Part shown: positions 1-8,964 of the stretch, one piece after another | Layout of the letters: each line of letters opens with the position of its first letter | Numbering within the stretch: the first letter of the stretch is position 1 | From: an uncultured Bacteroidota bacterium | GTDB lineage: Bacteria > Bacteroidota > Bacteroidia > Flavobacteriales > Flavobacteriaceae | Direction of reading: 5' to 3' | Length of the DNA: 51,523 nt | Assembly: GCA_902609185.1 (NCBI GenBank) | Contig: CACLQX010000003.1 | Span: forward strand, 1 to 51,523 | Made by a program: the position numbers and the translations under genes | The notes under the pieces: generated by a model | The model's input: the letters and a program-made list of their open reading frames with translations, nothing else | The model's database searches: none | What the model was told of the DNA's origin: nothing

Positions 1-566
1 GATTCAAATTTAATCCAAGTTTTATTATTGACACTTTCATCCAAAAGTCTAACACAACCAATTTTAAATGATTTTAACTTAAATATTTGGGAGTTTTTAA
101 AAATAATAACCTCAGTACTCCCACCACCAACATCAACAAAGCAATAATTTTTTGATTTACCAATATGATCAGATATATCTTGTTTAGAAGTGATTTGAGC
201 TTCTTTTTTACCAGAAATCACATCTAATTTAATCCCTGTCTCTTCAAAAATACGTTTTATTATTTCCTGCGAATCCTTTATATTTCTAATTGCAGATGTA
301 GCATATGCAAGGTGTAAATCTACTCCGTTGACCTCCATCAAAAGTTTGAAAGCTTTGAAGGATTTTATTAATTTTTCAATACTCGATTCAGTTAGGGTTG
401 AATCAGAAAAAGATTCTTTACCTAATCTTAGAGGAATCCTAACAATATTATTTTTTGTACTTATTTTTTTTCCATTGATATTATAAACATTAGAAACTAA
501 CATTCTTATTGCATTTGATCCAATATCAATTGTTGCAACTCTCTTATAATTTATTTTACTTTTCAA
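1..566 (-). CDS. ppx: Ppx/GppA-family exopolyphosphatase (partial, C-terminus beyond window)
   Basis: Reverse-strand translation reads ...KINYKRVATIDIGSNAIRMLVSNV...ATSAIRN...FVDVGGGSTEVIIF, the Ppx/GppA ASKHA motifs. Likely TTG start at 566, overlapping the end of ppk1. Open at the left edge. Confidence 0.88.
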   Translation of the reverse strand, partial: MKSKINYKRVATIDIGSNAIRMLVSNVYNINGKKISTKNNIVRIPLRLGKESFSDSTLTESSIEKLIKSFKAFKLLMEVNGVDLHLAYATSAIRNIKDSQEIIKRIFEETGIKLDVISGKKEAQITSKQDISDHIGKSKNYCFVDVGGGSTEVIIFKNSQIFKLKSFKIGCVRLLDESVNNKTWIKFE

Positions 567-2604
567 TTTTTTTTAAATAATAATTATAAACTGAGTTTTG
601 TGCTTGTAAGGTTTCTTTTACGTTTTTTGAATACTCATTTATACGTGAAGAATTGAGTTTTCGTGATTTTGTATTATCGGACCAATAAATGTCAAATATA
701 TCCAAAATCTCTTTTTTATTAGCGTTATCAAGAATTGGACAGGTGACTTCAATTCTATTTTCCAAATTTCGTGTCATCCAGTCTGCAGATGAAATATAGG
801 TCTTATTTTTATTTCCTGAGCAAAAAATAAAAAATCTCGTGTGTTCTAAGTACCTGTCTACAATACTTTTGGCTTCAATATTTGCACTGTGTTCTGTATT
901 TTCTGGTATTAAACAACATATTCCTCTAACAATCATTTTAATTTTAACGCCCTCGATACTTGCCTTATATAGTTCTTCAATCATCTCATAATTAGTGATA
1001 CTGTTTAGTTTAATTTTAATCCATGCGTCTATACCCTTTTTTGCGTTTTTAATTTCATCTTTTATCAGTTTTTTGAATACAGACTTAGTTTTAAATGGAG
1101 ATATAAACAACTGATTATAATTAGTTTTTTTGTAGTTGATTTCTATAAAATCGAATATCTTGGAAACATCATCTAAAATCTCTTTATTAGAGGTGAATAA
1201 CGTTATATCAGTATAAATTTGAGCAGTTGATTCGTTAAAATTGCCGGTACTTATAAAACCATATTTCTCAAGTTTTCTTCCATTTTTCTTTTCGACAACA
1301 CAAATTTTTGCATGTACTTTAAGATTTGGTAAACCAAAAACTAGCTTAATACCATTCTCTTCAAATAATTTCGCATATTTAATGTTTGCTTTTTCATCAA
1401 ACCTTGCTTGAAGTTCAATTTGAACTGTAACCAACTTCCCGTTCTTAGCTGCATTAATGAGCGTATTTGCAACCATTGATAGTTTTGAAAGTCGATATAT
1501 AGTTATTGAAATGGATTTAACATCAGGATCAATTGAAGCCTCAGACAAAAATCTTAAAGTATATATAAATTTATGATAAGGTGTATGTTGTAAAACATCA
1601 TTATTTTTTATTGTTTGAAAAACACTTTCATTTTCATTAAATAGCTTAATACTTAAAGCCCTTCTTTTTGAATAAGTTAAGTTAACCTTTCCAAAATCAG
1701 GAAATTTCATAAAATCACGTCTATTATGATATCTTTCTGCAGGAATTATACTATCTGTATTTTTATTTATACCCATTTTTCTGATGAGAAAACTTAATGT
1801 ATCATCATGAATTGAAGAATCATATACCAATCTTACAGGTTTTCCTCTTTGTCTCTTTTTTAAACTCTGAGAAATCTTTTCGAGATAACTTTTCGAGATG
1901 TCATAAGCAAAGTCCAATTCCGCATCCCTAGTCATTTTAATATTAAAAGCAAAGATTTTTTTTGGTTTAAAAATTTTAAAAATATCAACTAAGTGATACC
2001 TAATTATATCATCAATAAATATTACATATTTTTTATCCGATTCTTCAATAACAAAAAATCTATTCAATTGTTCAGGAATCTTTATTAAAGCATACTTTAT
2101 AGATTCAGTTTCAATTTGAATTTTAACTATGAGAAATGAATTTGAATCTTTTAAAACTGGAAATGAGTTTGATTTATCAAAAATAATTACCTCCATTTGA
2201 GGTAAAATCTTTTCTGAAAAAAAAGAATAAATCTTATCTATTTGCGTGCTTGGTATTGTTTTTTCATCAACAAAAAAAATATTTTCTTTTTTTAGATCAG
2301 ACTTTATGGAATTTAAAATTTTAGAACTTTTATTCTGAACTTCAATAGTTTTTTTGTTAATCTCACTTAATAAATCTTTTGCTGTGAGTCCCTTATATAA
2401 TTTCCTATTTTTCTGAGGAGAAACAGCAATTCTTTTGACAGTAGCGTACCTAACTTTAAAAAACTCATCTAAATTACTAGAAAAAATCCCAATAAATCTG
2501 ATTCTTTCAATTATTGGAACTGTTTTATCTTGAGCTTCTTGTAAGACTCTTTCATTAAATTCAAGCCAACTTAACTCACGATTTTTAAATTCAAACTTTT
2601 TCAC
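556..2604 (-). CDS. ppk1: polyphosphate kinase 1
   Basis: 682 aa ORF; NRELSWLEFNERVLQEA N-terminus and typical PPK1 motifs (IYRLSKLS, STGNFNE, SADWMTRNLENR). GTG start overlapping the upstream TGA (GTGA). Confidence 0.96.
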   Translation of the reverse strand: MKKFEFKNRELSWLEFNERVLQEAQDKTVPIIERIRFIGIFSSNLDEFFKVRYATVKRIAVSPQKNRKLYKGLTAKDLLSEINKKTIEVQNKSSKILNSIKSDLKKENIFFVDEKTIPSTQIDKIYSFFSEKILPQMEVIIFDKSNSFPVLKDSNSFLIVKIQIETESIKYALIKIPEQLNRFFVIEESDKKYVIFIDDIIRYHLVDIFKIFKPKKIFAFNIKMTRDAELDFAYDISKSYLEKISQSLKKRQRGKPVRLVYDSSIHDDTLSFLIRKMGINKNTDSIIPAERYHNRRDFMKFPDFGKVNLTYSKRRALSIKLFNENESVFQTIKNNDVLQHTPYHKFIYTLRFLSEASIDPDVKSISITIYRLSKLSMVANTLINAAKNGKLVTVQIELQARFDEKANIKYAKLFEENGIKLVFGLPNLKVHAKICVVEKKNGRKLEKYGFISTGNFNESTAQIYTDITLFTSNKEILDDVSKIFDFIEINYKKTNYNQLFISPFKTKSVFKKLIKDEIKNAKKGIDAWIKIKLNSITNYEMIEELYKASIEGVKIKMIVRGICCLIPENTEHSANIEAKSIVDRYLEHTRFFIFCSGNKNKTYISSADWMTRNLENRIEVTCPILDNANKKEILDIFDIYWSDNTKSRKLNSSRINEYSKNVKETLQAQNSVYNYYLKKIEK

Positions 2605-3089
2605 CTGTACTCTTTTGGGAAGAAAAAAGAAAAATTCTTGGATTTTTCAATTTCAGCCCATAAAGATACACTAAATTCAAAAATTAGCATTCCACAAGTT
2701 GGTACGTGTAAATTGAATTTATCAGAAAAATCATTTACTAAGAAATTACAGGAGTTATTGTGAGTAAAAATTAATACTGTTGAAAGGTTATTAGGCAAAT
2801 TTCTAATAAATGATTTTACATTATTTCCTTTAAAGTCATACAATTTCTCAGATTTTAAACATTCCAAATCCTTTAAAAAATCACATCTATCTATAAATAT
2901 TTCTGAAGTTTCGATTGTTCTTTTTGCAATACTTGTATATATAACCTCAGGCTTTAAATTTTCAGAATTAAAAATATCTGAAATTGTTTCAGCATCATTA
3001 ATACCTCTTGTTGATATCGGTCTATCTAGATCAGAAACATGTTTTGACCAATCAGATTTTGCATGACGAATAATGATCAGTTTTTTCAA
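2601..3089 (-). CDS. sixA: SixA-type phosphohistidine phosphatase (histidine phosphatase family)
   Basis: KKLIIIRHAKSDWSKHVSDLDRPISTRG is the RHG phosphatase motif of the SixA type. A TTG start at 3089 overlaps the pdxH TGA (TTGA); the ORF track extends upstream to 3113. Confidence 0.85.
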   Translation of the reverse strand: MKKLIIIRHAKSDWSKHVSDLDRPISTRGINDAETISDIFNSENLKPEVIYTSIAKRTIETSEIFIDRCDFLKDLECLKSEKLYDFKGNNVKSFIRNLPNNLSTVLIFTHNNSCNFLVNDFSDKFNLHVPTCGMLIFEFSVSLWAEIEKSKNFSFFFPKEYR

Positions 3090-3724
3090 GGACTTAATCT
3101 TTTCGCAATCCAAGAATCATTATTCGATTTAGAAAAAACAATTCTGTCGTGTAATCTATTACTTCTACCCTGCCAAAATTCAAACTCATTTATATTTATA
3201 AAAAATCCACCCCAATTATTAGGTCTGGTAAGATTTGGTGAATTTTTCTTTATTTCATTAAACTTTTTTTCTAGGTATTCCCTACTAGGGATTTCCTTAC
3301 TCTGATCAGAACTTATTGCTCCTAATTGACTATCCAAAGGTCTTGAATAAAAATAATCATCTGATTCTTTTTTGGAAATTTTAGAACATATTCCATTAAT
3401 TATAATCTGTTTTTCTAATGAAGGCCAAAAAAAAGATATACAAACATTATGGTTTTTTTTTATTGCATCTCCTTTTTTGCTTTCATAATTTGTAAAAAAA
3501 ACTATTCCATTTTTTTTTAGCATTTTCATTAAAACCACTCTATTTCTAGGTTCATTTTTGTCATTGACTGTACTAAGGGTCATTGCATTAGGTTCATCAA
3601 TTTGACTATCATCTTCAGCCATCTTTAACCAACTTTTAAACAAGACAAATGGATTTTTAACCATCTCATGGTCCAAAAGACTAGATTTTGAATAATTTTT
3701 TCTAAAGTCTGAAAAATCTTTCAC
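3086..3724 (-). CDS. pdxH: pyridoxamine 5'-phosphate oxidase
   Basis: 212 aa; AMTLSTVNDKNEPRNRVVLMK, RPLDSQLGAISSDQS, EFWQGRSNRLHDRI motifs; C-terminal RLSP. Confidence 0.96.
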   Translation of the reverse strand: MKDFSDFRKNYSKSSLLDHEMVKNPFVLFKSWLKMAEDDSQIDEPNAMTLSTVNDKNEPRNRVVLMKMLKKNGIVFFTNYESKKGDAIKKNHNVCISFFWPSLEKQIIINGICSKISKKESDDYFYSRPLDSQLGAISSDQSKEIPSREYLEKKFNEIKKNSPNLTRPNNWGGFFININEFEFWQGRSNRLHDRIVFSKSNNDSWIAKRLSP

Positions 3725-3735
3725 GCACGTTAAAA

Positions 3736-4029
3736 TTAATCAATTATTCTTTCAATTTCTTCAATTTCAATTATGTCTTTAGCCTCTTGAAATGTAGGAG
3801 AAAATGAAAATTTCAATTTATCTTTATTTTCAAATTTTTCAGAGATTATAACAATTGATTTATTTTTCAAATTCACAAATGAGTTGTAGATGTTCGTGTG
3901 AGATAAATTAAAATCATTGAGGTCTTGGTATTCAATAATCAAGTTTTTAGAAAATTGGAAAATAAAAGGCTTAAAATCTTTTTTTTCCAAACCCTTTTTT
4001 ATAGATATGACTTCAAAATTTAAACTCAT
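3736..4029 (-). CDS. small conserved flavobacterial protein next to pyrB (STAS-like; often annotated from its usual neighbour ribonuclease Z)
   Basis: 97 aa; the C-terminus FSPTFQEAKDIIEIEEIERIID resembles the 'PTLQEAEDIIQMEEIERDL' tail of the small protein commonly beside pyrB/rnz in flavobacteria (from memory). Confidence 0.55.
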   Translation of the reverse strand: MSLNFEVISIKKGLEKKDFKPFIFQFSKNLIIEYQDLNDFNLSHTNIYNSFVNLKNKSIVIISEKFENKDKLKFSFSPTFQEAKDIIEIEEIERIID

Positions 4030-4952
4030 AATTTCGATGCTAGCAGATATAAAACTGCCATCCTGACTGCAACGCCATTTTCAACTTGATCTAAAATCAC
4101 AGTTCTTCCAGTGTCAATTAAATCGGTTGAAAGTTCAACACCACGATTTATTGGTCCAGGGTGAGTTATTATAATATCCTTTTCGATTTGACTTAATTTA
4201 TTAAGATTTAACCCAAACTGTTTGGCATACTCGCGAGTTGTTGGAAAATAACTTTGATTCATTCTTTCGTTTTGAACTCTTAACATACTAGCTACATGAC
4301 ACCATTTCAAACCATTATCCAATGATGGTTCATATTCAACACCCAAGGTTTCAATATATTTTGGAATTAATGATAGTGGTCCACAAACCTTTACATTAGC
4401 TCCAAGCTTTTTGAAAAGAAGAATATTAGATAGAGCTACCCTTGAGTGAAGAACATCACCAACTATTAAAATGTTTTTATTTGAAAATTCCTTGAGTTTT
4501 GATTTTAATGTAAAAGCATCTAAAAGTGCTTGAGTTGGGTGTTCATGACAACCATCACCTGCATTAATTATACATGACTTAACATTTTTAGATAAAAAAA
4601 CACTTGCTCCAGGGCTTGGGTGTCTAATAACAATCATATCAACCTTCATTGATAAAATATTATTTACTGTATCTGTTAATGTTTCTCCTTTTTTGATAGA
4701 TGATCCTGTTGAATTAAAGTTCACAACATCGGCAGATAATCTCTTCTGCGCTAATTCAAATGAAATTTTAGTTCTTGTGCTATTTTCAAAAAATAAATTT
4801 GCAATAGTCACATCTCTTAAACTTGGTACTTTTTTTATTTTTCTATTAATGACTTCCTTAAAATTTTCAGCTGCATCAAATATCGAATATACATCTTCCA
4901 AACTCATATATTTTATTCCTAATAAATTCGAAATTGATAATTTACTTTTCAT
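4026..4952 (-). CDS. pyrB: aspartate carbamoyltransferase catalytic subunit
   Basis: 308 aa; FFENSTRTKISFELAQKRL, HPTQALLDAFT, HPGPINRGVE motifs. Confidence 0.97.
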   Translation of the reverse strand: MKSKLSISNLLGIKYMSLEDVYSIFDAAENFKEVINRKIKKVPSLRDVTIANLFFENSTRTKISFELAQKRLSADVVNFNSTGSSIKKGETLTDTVNNILSMKVDMIVIRHPSPGASVFLSKNVKSCIINAGDGCHEHPTQALLDAFTLKSKLKEFSNKNILIVGDVLHSRVALSNILLFKKLGANVKVCGPLSLIPKYIETLGVEYEPSLDNGLKWCHVASMLRVQNERMNQSYFPTTREYAKQFGLNLNKLSQIEKDIIITHPGPINRGVELSTDLIDTGRTVILDQVENGVAVRMAVLYLLASKL

Positions 4953-5496
4953 TTTGTAAAATATAAACTGAACCTTCTTTATTTTTTTTATCCCATTTAA
5001 CTTCCACCCTTTGATTATTTATTGAATCAACCTTTATTCCATAATAATCAGGTTGAATTGGTAAGTGTCTCGAAAAACGTCTATCAACTAGACTTAATAA
5101 CTCAACCTTTTTAGGCCTACCAAATGATTGAATTGCTGCCAATGCGGCAGTAACACTTCTTCCTGTGTATAATACATCGTCAATTAAAATAACTGATTTA
5201 CCCTCTACCGTAAATTCTATTGAGGTCTTGTTAGGTCTAAGAATTTTATTTTTTCTTCCAAAATCATCTCTAAAAAAAGTAATATCGAGTAATCCTAGAT
5301 TGATTTTTTTAATTTCATACTCATTAATTAAAATTTCTTTTAATTTTTCAGAAAGTATTTTTCCTCTAGGTTGAATACCAATTAATACAGCATCTTCAAA
5401 ATGATTATGATTTTCATAAAGCTGACTGGCAAGACGTCTTAGAATCAAAGACAGTTTTGAGGTGTTTAGGATTTTTTTTGCATTGAATGCGCACAT
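4942..5496 (-). CDS. pyrR: bifunctional pyr operon regulator / uracil phosphoribosyltransferase
   Basis: IGIQPRGKILSEKL, VILIDDVLYTGRSVTAALAAI PRPP motif. The ORF track starts at a TTG at 5499; an ATG follows at 5496. Confidence 0.93.
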   Translation of the reverse strand: MCAFNAKKILNTSKLSLILRRLASQLYENHNHFEDAVLIGIQPRGKILSEKLKEILINEYEIKKINLGLLDITFFRDDFGRKNKILRPNKTSIEFTVEGKSVILIDDVLYTGRSVTAALAAIQSFGRPKKVELLSLVDRRFSRHLPIQPDYYGIKVDSINNQRVEVKWDKKNKEGSVYILQNEK

Positions 5497-5503
5497 CAAA
5501 GCG

Positions 5504-5511
5504 CAAATGTA
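5504..5511 (-). promoter_or_regulatory. candidate Bacteroidota -7 box (TACATTTG) just upstream of pyrR
   Basis: Reverse strand TACATTTG matches TAnnTTTG; it ends 7 nt before the pyrR ATG. Confidence 0.4.
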
Positions 5512-5528
5512 ACAAAAATTTAAAAATA

Positions 5529-6779
5529 TCAGTCTGCTTTAAATTTTTCTGATAATTTTTTATAATAGCCCCCAACCAATTTTTCTCTAATTTCAGAAAA
5601 TGAATTTAATGTCTCTTTGATATCCTCAACAGTGTGAGTAGCTGTTGGAATTAATCTAAGAAGAATTAAACCTTTAGGTATTACCGGGTAAACAACTATA
5701 GAGCAAAAAATATTATATTTTTCTCTTAAATCTTTAACTAAGACCATTGCTTCAGGGACCTCACCTTTGAGAAAGACGGGGGTAACACAACTTTGTGTTT
5801 TACCAATATCAAATCCGTTATCCTTTAAACCATTTTGAAGCATTTCAACATTGTCCCACAGCTTTGCTTTGTGATTTGGTTCATTTCTAAGGATTTCTAA
5901 TCTTTTTAAAGCACCTACTACTAGTTGCATTTGCAATGATTTGGCAAACATCTGCGAACGCATGTTATATTTTAGAAATTTGATAACTTGTTTAGAACCC
6001 GCAACAAATGCACCAGTGGATGCCATTGACTTAGCAAATGTGGCAAAGTATACATCAATTTCATCCATAACTCCTTGCTCCTCACCGACGCCAGAGCCAG
6101 TTTCTCCTAATGTTCCAAAACCATGTGCGTCATCAACAAGAAGTCTAAAATTATATTCATTTTTAAGTTTTACAATTTCCTTGATTTTCCCTTGCTCACC
6201 CCGCATTCCAAAAACCCCCTCAGAAATCACTAAGATGCCTCCACCTGTTTTTTCTACGATTTTTTCAGCTCTTTTAAGATTGATTACTAGGCTTTCTATA
6301 TCATTATGCTTAAAAGTAAATCTCTTACCAAGATGTAATCTAACTCCATCAACTATACAGGCGTGCGCATCAACATCATAAACTATAACATCATTTTTAG
6401 ATACTAGAGTATCAACGATTGACAAAATACCTTGATATCCAAAATTAAGCACATATGCACTTTCTTTATTTACAAAATCTGCGAGCTGGTTTTCTAATTT
6501 TTCATGCATAGAAGTGTGTCCTGACATCATTCGGGCACCCATTGGATAGGCAGAACCATACTCATCAGCTGCCTCAGAGTCAATTTTTCTAACTTCTGGA
6601 TGATTAGAAAGTCCTAAGTAGTCATTAACACTCCATGTAATAACTTCTTTTCCATTAAAATTCATCCTATTAGAAATCTTTCCTTCTAATTTTGGAAACA
6701 CAAAATAACCTTCAGCAATGCTAGCCCATTTACCAAGTGGACCCATACTTTTATTAAATTTTTGAAATAAATCAGACAT
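5529..6779 (-). CDS. PLP-dependent alpha-oxoamine synthase (serine palmitoyltransferase / KBL-like; candidate cysteate fatty acyltransferase)
   Basis: 416 aa; EVITWSVNDYLGLSNHPEV, GARMMSGHTSMHEKLE, VDDAHGFGTLGETG, PLP-Lys region ATFAKSMASTGAFVAG. Confidence 0.85.
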   Translation of the reverse strand: MSDLFQKFNKSMGPLGKWASIAEGYFVFPKLEGKISNRMNFNGKEVITWSVNDYLGLSNHPEVRKIDSEAADEYGSAYPMGARMMSGHTSMHEKLENQLADFVNKESAYVLNFGYQGILSIVDTLVSKNDVIVYDVDAHACIVDGVRLHLGKRFTFKHNDIESLVINLKRAEKIVEKTGGGILVISEGVFGMRGEQGKIKEIVKLKNEYNFRLLVDDAHGFGTLGETGSGVGEEQGVMDEIDVYFATFAKSMASTGAFVAGSKQVIKFLKYNMRSQMFAKSLQMQLVVGALKRLEILRNEPNHKAKLWDNVEMLQNGLKDNGFDIGKTQSCVTPVFLKGEVPEAMVLVKDLREKYNIFCSIVVYPVIPKGLILLRLIPTATHTVEDIKETLNSFSEIREKLVGGYYKKLSEKFKAD

Positions 6780-6782
6780 CTT

Positions 6783-7823
6783 TTACTTTACATATTCAAT
6801 TGAAGAAAATTGTTCTTTACTAGTTTTTAAATTAAATCCCTGCTCTTCCATCCAACTATCACTATATATTTTACTCATGTACCTAGATCCATGATCACAG
6901 AAAATTGATACAACAAAACTATCATCTTCAAATACATTTTTTTTGTTCAGTTGTTTTAAAGCCTGTAAGCAAGCTCCTGATGTATAACCAACAAATAAAC
7001 CCTCTTTAGTTGCAATATCTCTTGAACAATGTGCACTTTCCTCATCTGTAACTTTTTCATAATAATCAATTACGTTAAAATCCGTTGATGTTGGAATTAA
7101 ATTTTTTCCCATCCCTTCAATTCTGTAAGGGTAAATCTCAGATTCATCAAACTCACCAGTTTCATGGAATTTTTTTAGGGCTGAACCGTAAGCATCCACA
7201 CCAATAATTTTAATACTTTTGTTTTTTTCCTTTAAAAACCTACCAATTCCAGAAATTGTACCACCTGTGCCACTACTAGCAACAAGATGAGTTATTTTAC
7301 CATTTGTTTGATTCCATATTTCTGGTCCTGTTGTTTGATAATGAGCATCAATATTCAAATGATTGAAGTATTGATTTACATAAAAAGAATCTTTTATTTC
7401 CTCATTTAGTTTTTTTGCAACTTGATAATAGGATCTATTATCATCGGCAGGTACGTTCGATGGGCATACATAAACTTTTGCACCCATTGATTTCAACATG
7501 TCAATTTTATCAGGTGATGATTTTGAAGATACAGCAACGATACATTTATAACCTTTAACCATTGCAATCATTGAAAGACTGTATCCAGTATTACCAGAAC
7601 TAGTCTCAATTATTGTTGAATCTTTGTCAATTAAACCAGATTCTTCAGCCTTTTTGATTATGTGTAGAGCAATTCTGTCCTTATTAGAGTGCCCAGGATT
7701 GTATGCTTCATATTTACAAAAGTGAGTGCCAGAAATTCCCTTAATTACTTTATTTAATCTTATAAGTGGTGTTTTTCCTATCAGGGAGAGTATATTTTCG
7801 TGGACATCAAAATCTTGTTTCAT
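6783..7823 (-). CDS. CBS/cysteine-synthase-family PLP enzyme (candidate cysteate synthase)
   Basis: NILSLIGKTPLIRLNKV, YNPGHSNKDRIA, ETSSGNTGYSLSM, SSGTGGTISGIGRFLKEK. The ORF track begins at a TTG at 7835; the likely ATG is at 7823. Confidence 0.85.
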   Translation of the reverse strand: MKQDFDVHENILSLIGKTPLIRLNKVIKGISGTHFCKYEAYNPGHSNKDRIALHIIKKAEESGLIDKDSTIIETSSGNTGYSLSMIAMVKGYKCIVAVSSKSSPDKIDMLKSMGAKVYVCPSNVPADDNRSYYQVAKKLNEEIKDSFYVNQYFNHLNIDAHYQTTGPEIWNQTNGKITHLVASSGTGGTISGIGRFLKEKNKSIKIIGVDAYGSALKKFHETGEFDESEIYPYRIEGMGKNLIPTSTDFNVIDYYEKVTDEESAHCSRDIATKEGLFVGYTSGACLQALKQLNKKNVFEDDSFVVSIFCDHGSRYMSKIYSDSWMEEQGFNLKTSKEQFSSIEYVK

Positions 7824-7843
7824 ACAAGAATACAATAACTTTT

Positions 7844-7876
7844 CAAATTTAGGTAAAAAAAATCAGTTACATCAAA
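7844..7876 (-). promoter_or_regulatory. candidate Bacteroidota promoter (TTTG-N21-TAAATTTG) for the CBS-type/oxoamine synthase pair
   Basis: Reverse strand TTTG (7876-7873), 21 nt spacer, TAAATTTG (7851-7844); fits -33 TTG / -7 TAnnTTTG. 20 nt upstream of the ATG at 7823. Confidence 0.55.
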
Positions 7877-8907
7877 AGATTTTCCGCGTTGATTTTTGAT
7901 AGTAAATTCATAAATTTTTCATGATGATTAGCTGTGTAATCTGCATGAGTAACCAATCTTAATTTATTATCTCCCATCCCAATCAATTTAACACCATTAT
8001 GATCCATAAAATTTATAAAATCTTGTGTGGAAAATTGATTTTTATTTTTAAAGATAATAATATTCGTTTCGACTGGATAAACCTCCTCAACAAAATATGA
8101 TTCTTTTAGCAAATTTGATATCTCTTTTGCTCTTCTGTGGTCATGACTTAGTCCTTTAATATTATTATCAAGCGCATATATTCCACATGCTGCTAGATAT
8201 CCTGATTGCCTCATGCCTCCACCAAAGATTTTTCTAATTTTTAATGCTTTCTGAAAGTATTTTTCTTTACAAATTAAAATTGATCCGACAGGACATCCTA
8301 GACCTTTACTTAAACAGACTGATATTGTATCAAATAATTTTCCAAAATCGGAATATTCATACCCTTTTTCTACACATGCATTCCATATTCTAGCTCCATC
8401 AAGATGAAATTTCAAATTATTTTTATTACAAACTTTTTTTATTTTTTTTATTTCATCTAAATCCCAACATGCTCCTCCTCCTTTGTTGGTAGTATTTTCA
8501 ATACAAACAAGGGAAGTATTAGGGCTATGGTAAAAATCAGGTGGATTTATTGCATCAATTACATCCTGATGATTAAATAATCCTCTAGGTTTATTAATTA
8601 ACTTACAAGATACACCAGAATTAAAACTAACACCACCGCCTTCGTAATTATATACATGAGCATATTTGCTGCATATCAATTGATCTCCAGGAATGGTAAG
8701 TATGTTAATTGCGGATTGATTTGCCATAGTTCCGGATGGAAAAAAAAGGGCACAATCCATTCCAAATAAAGAAGATATTTTTTTTTCAAGTTCATTTACT
8801 GTTGGATCTTGTTTAAAAACATCATCACCAACATTAGAATCATACATGAAATTTAACATTCCCTTTGATGGTTTTGTAATGGTATCGCTAATTAAATTAA
8901 TTTCCAT
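7867..8907 (-). CDS. ltaE: low-specificity L-threonine aldolase (beta-eliminating lyase family)
   Basis: 346 aa; NLISDTITKPSKGML, LFFPSGTMANQSAI, HLDGARIWNA, SVCLSKGLGCPVGS. Confidence 0.92.
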   Translation of the reverse strand: MEINLISDTITKPSKGMLNFMYDSNVGDDVFKQDPTVNELEKKISSLFGMDCALFFPSGTMANQSAINILTIPGDQLICSKYAHVYNYEGGGVSFNSGVSCKLINKPRGLFNHQDVIDAINPPDFYHSPNTSLVCIENTTNKGGGACWDLDEIKKIKKVCNKNNLKFHLDGARIWNACVEKGYEYSDFGKLFDTISVCLSKGLGCPVGSILICKEKYFQKALKIRKIFGGGMRQSGYLAACGIYALDNNIKGLSHDHRRAKEISNLLKESYFVEEVYPVETNIIIFKNKNQFSTQDFINFMDHNGVKLIGMGDNKLRLVTHADYTANHHEKFMNLLSKINAENLLM

Positions 8908-8964
8908 TACAGTAAATATAATTTATGATGGTTTTAAAAGCAATTAATTATTTAAATTTACTTT

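Noticed and set aside
5941-6381. 146-aa antisense ORF opposite the alpha-oxoamine synthase
   Set aside because: Shadow ORF of a conserved PLP-enzyme gene; Ser/Pro-rich, no motif. The same reasoning applies to the other listed antisense ORFs in pdxH, pyrB, lon, ligA and rpsA.
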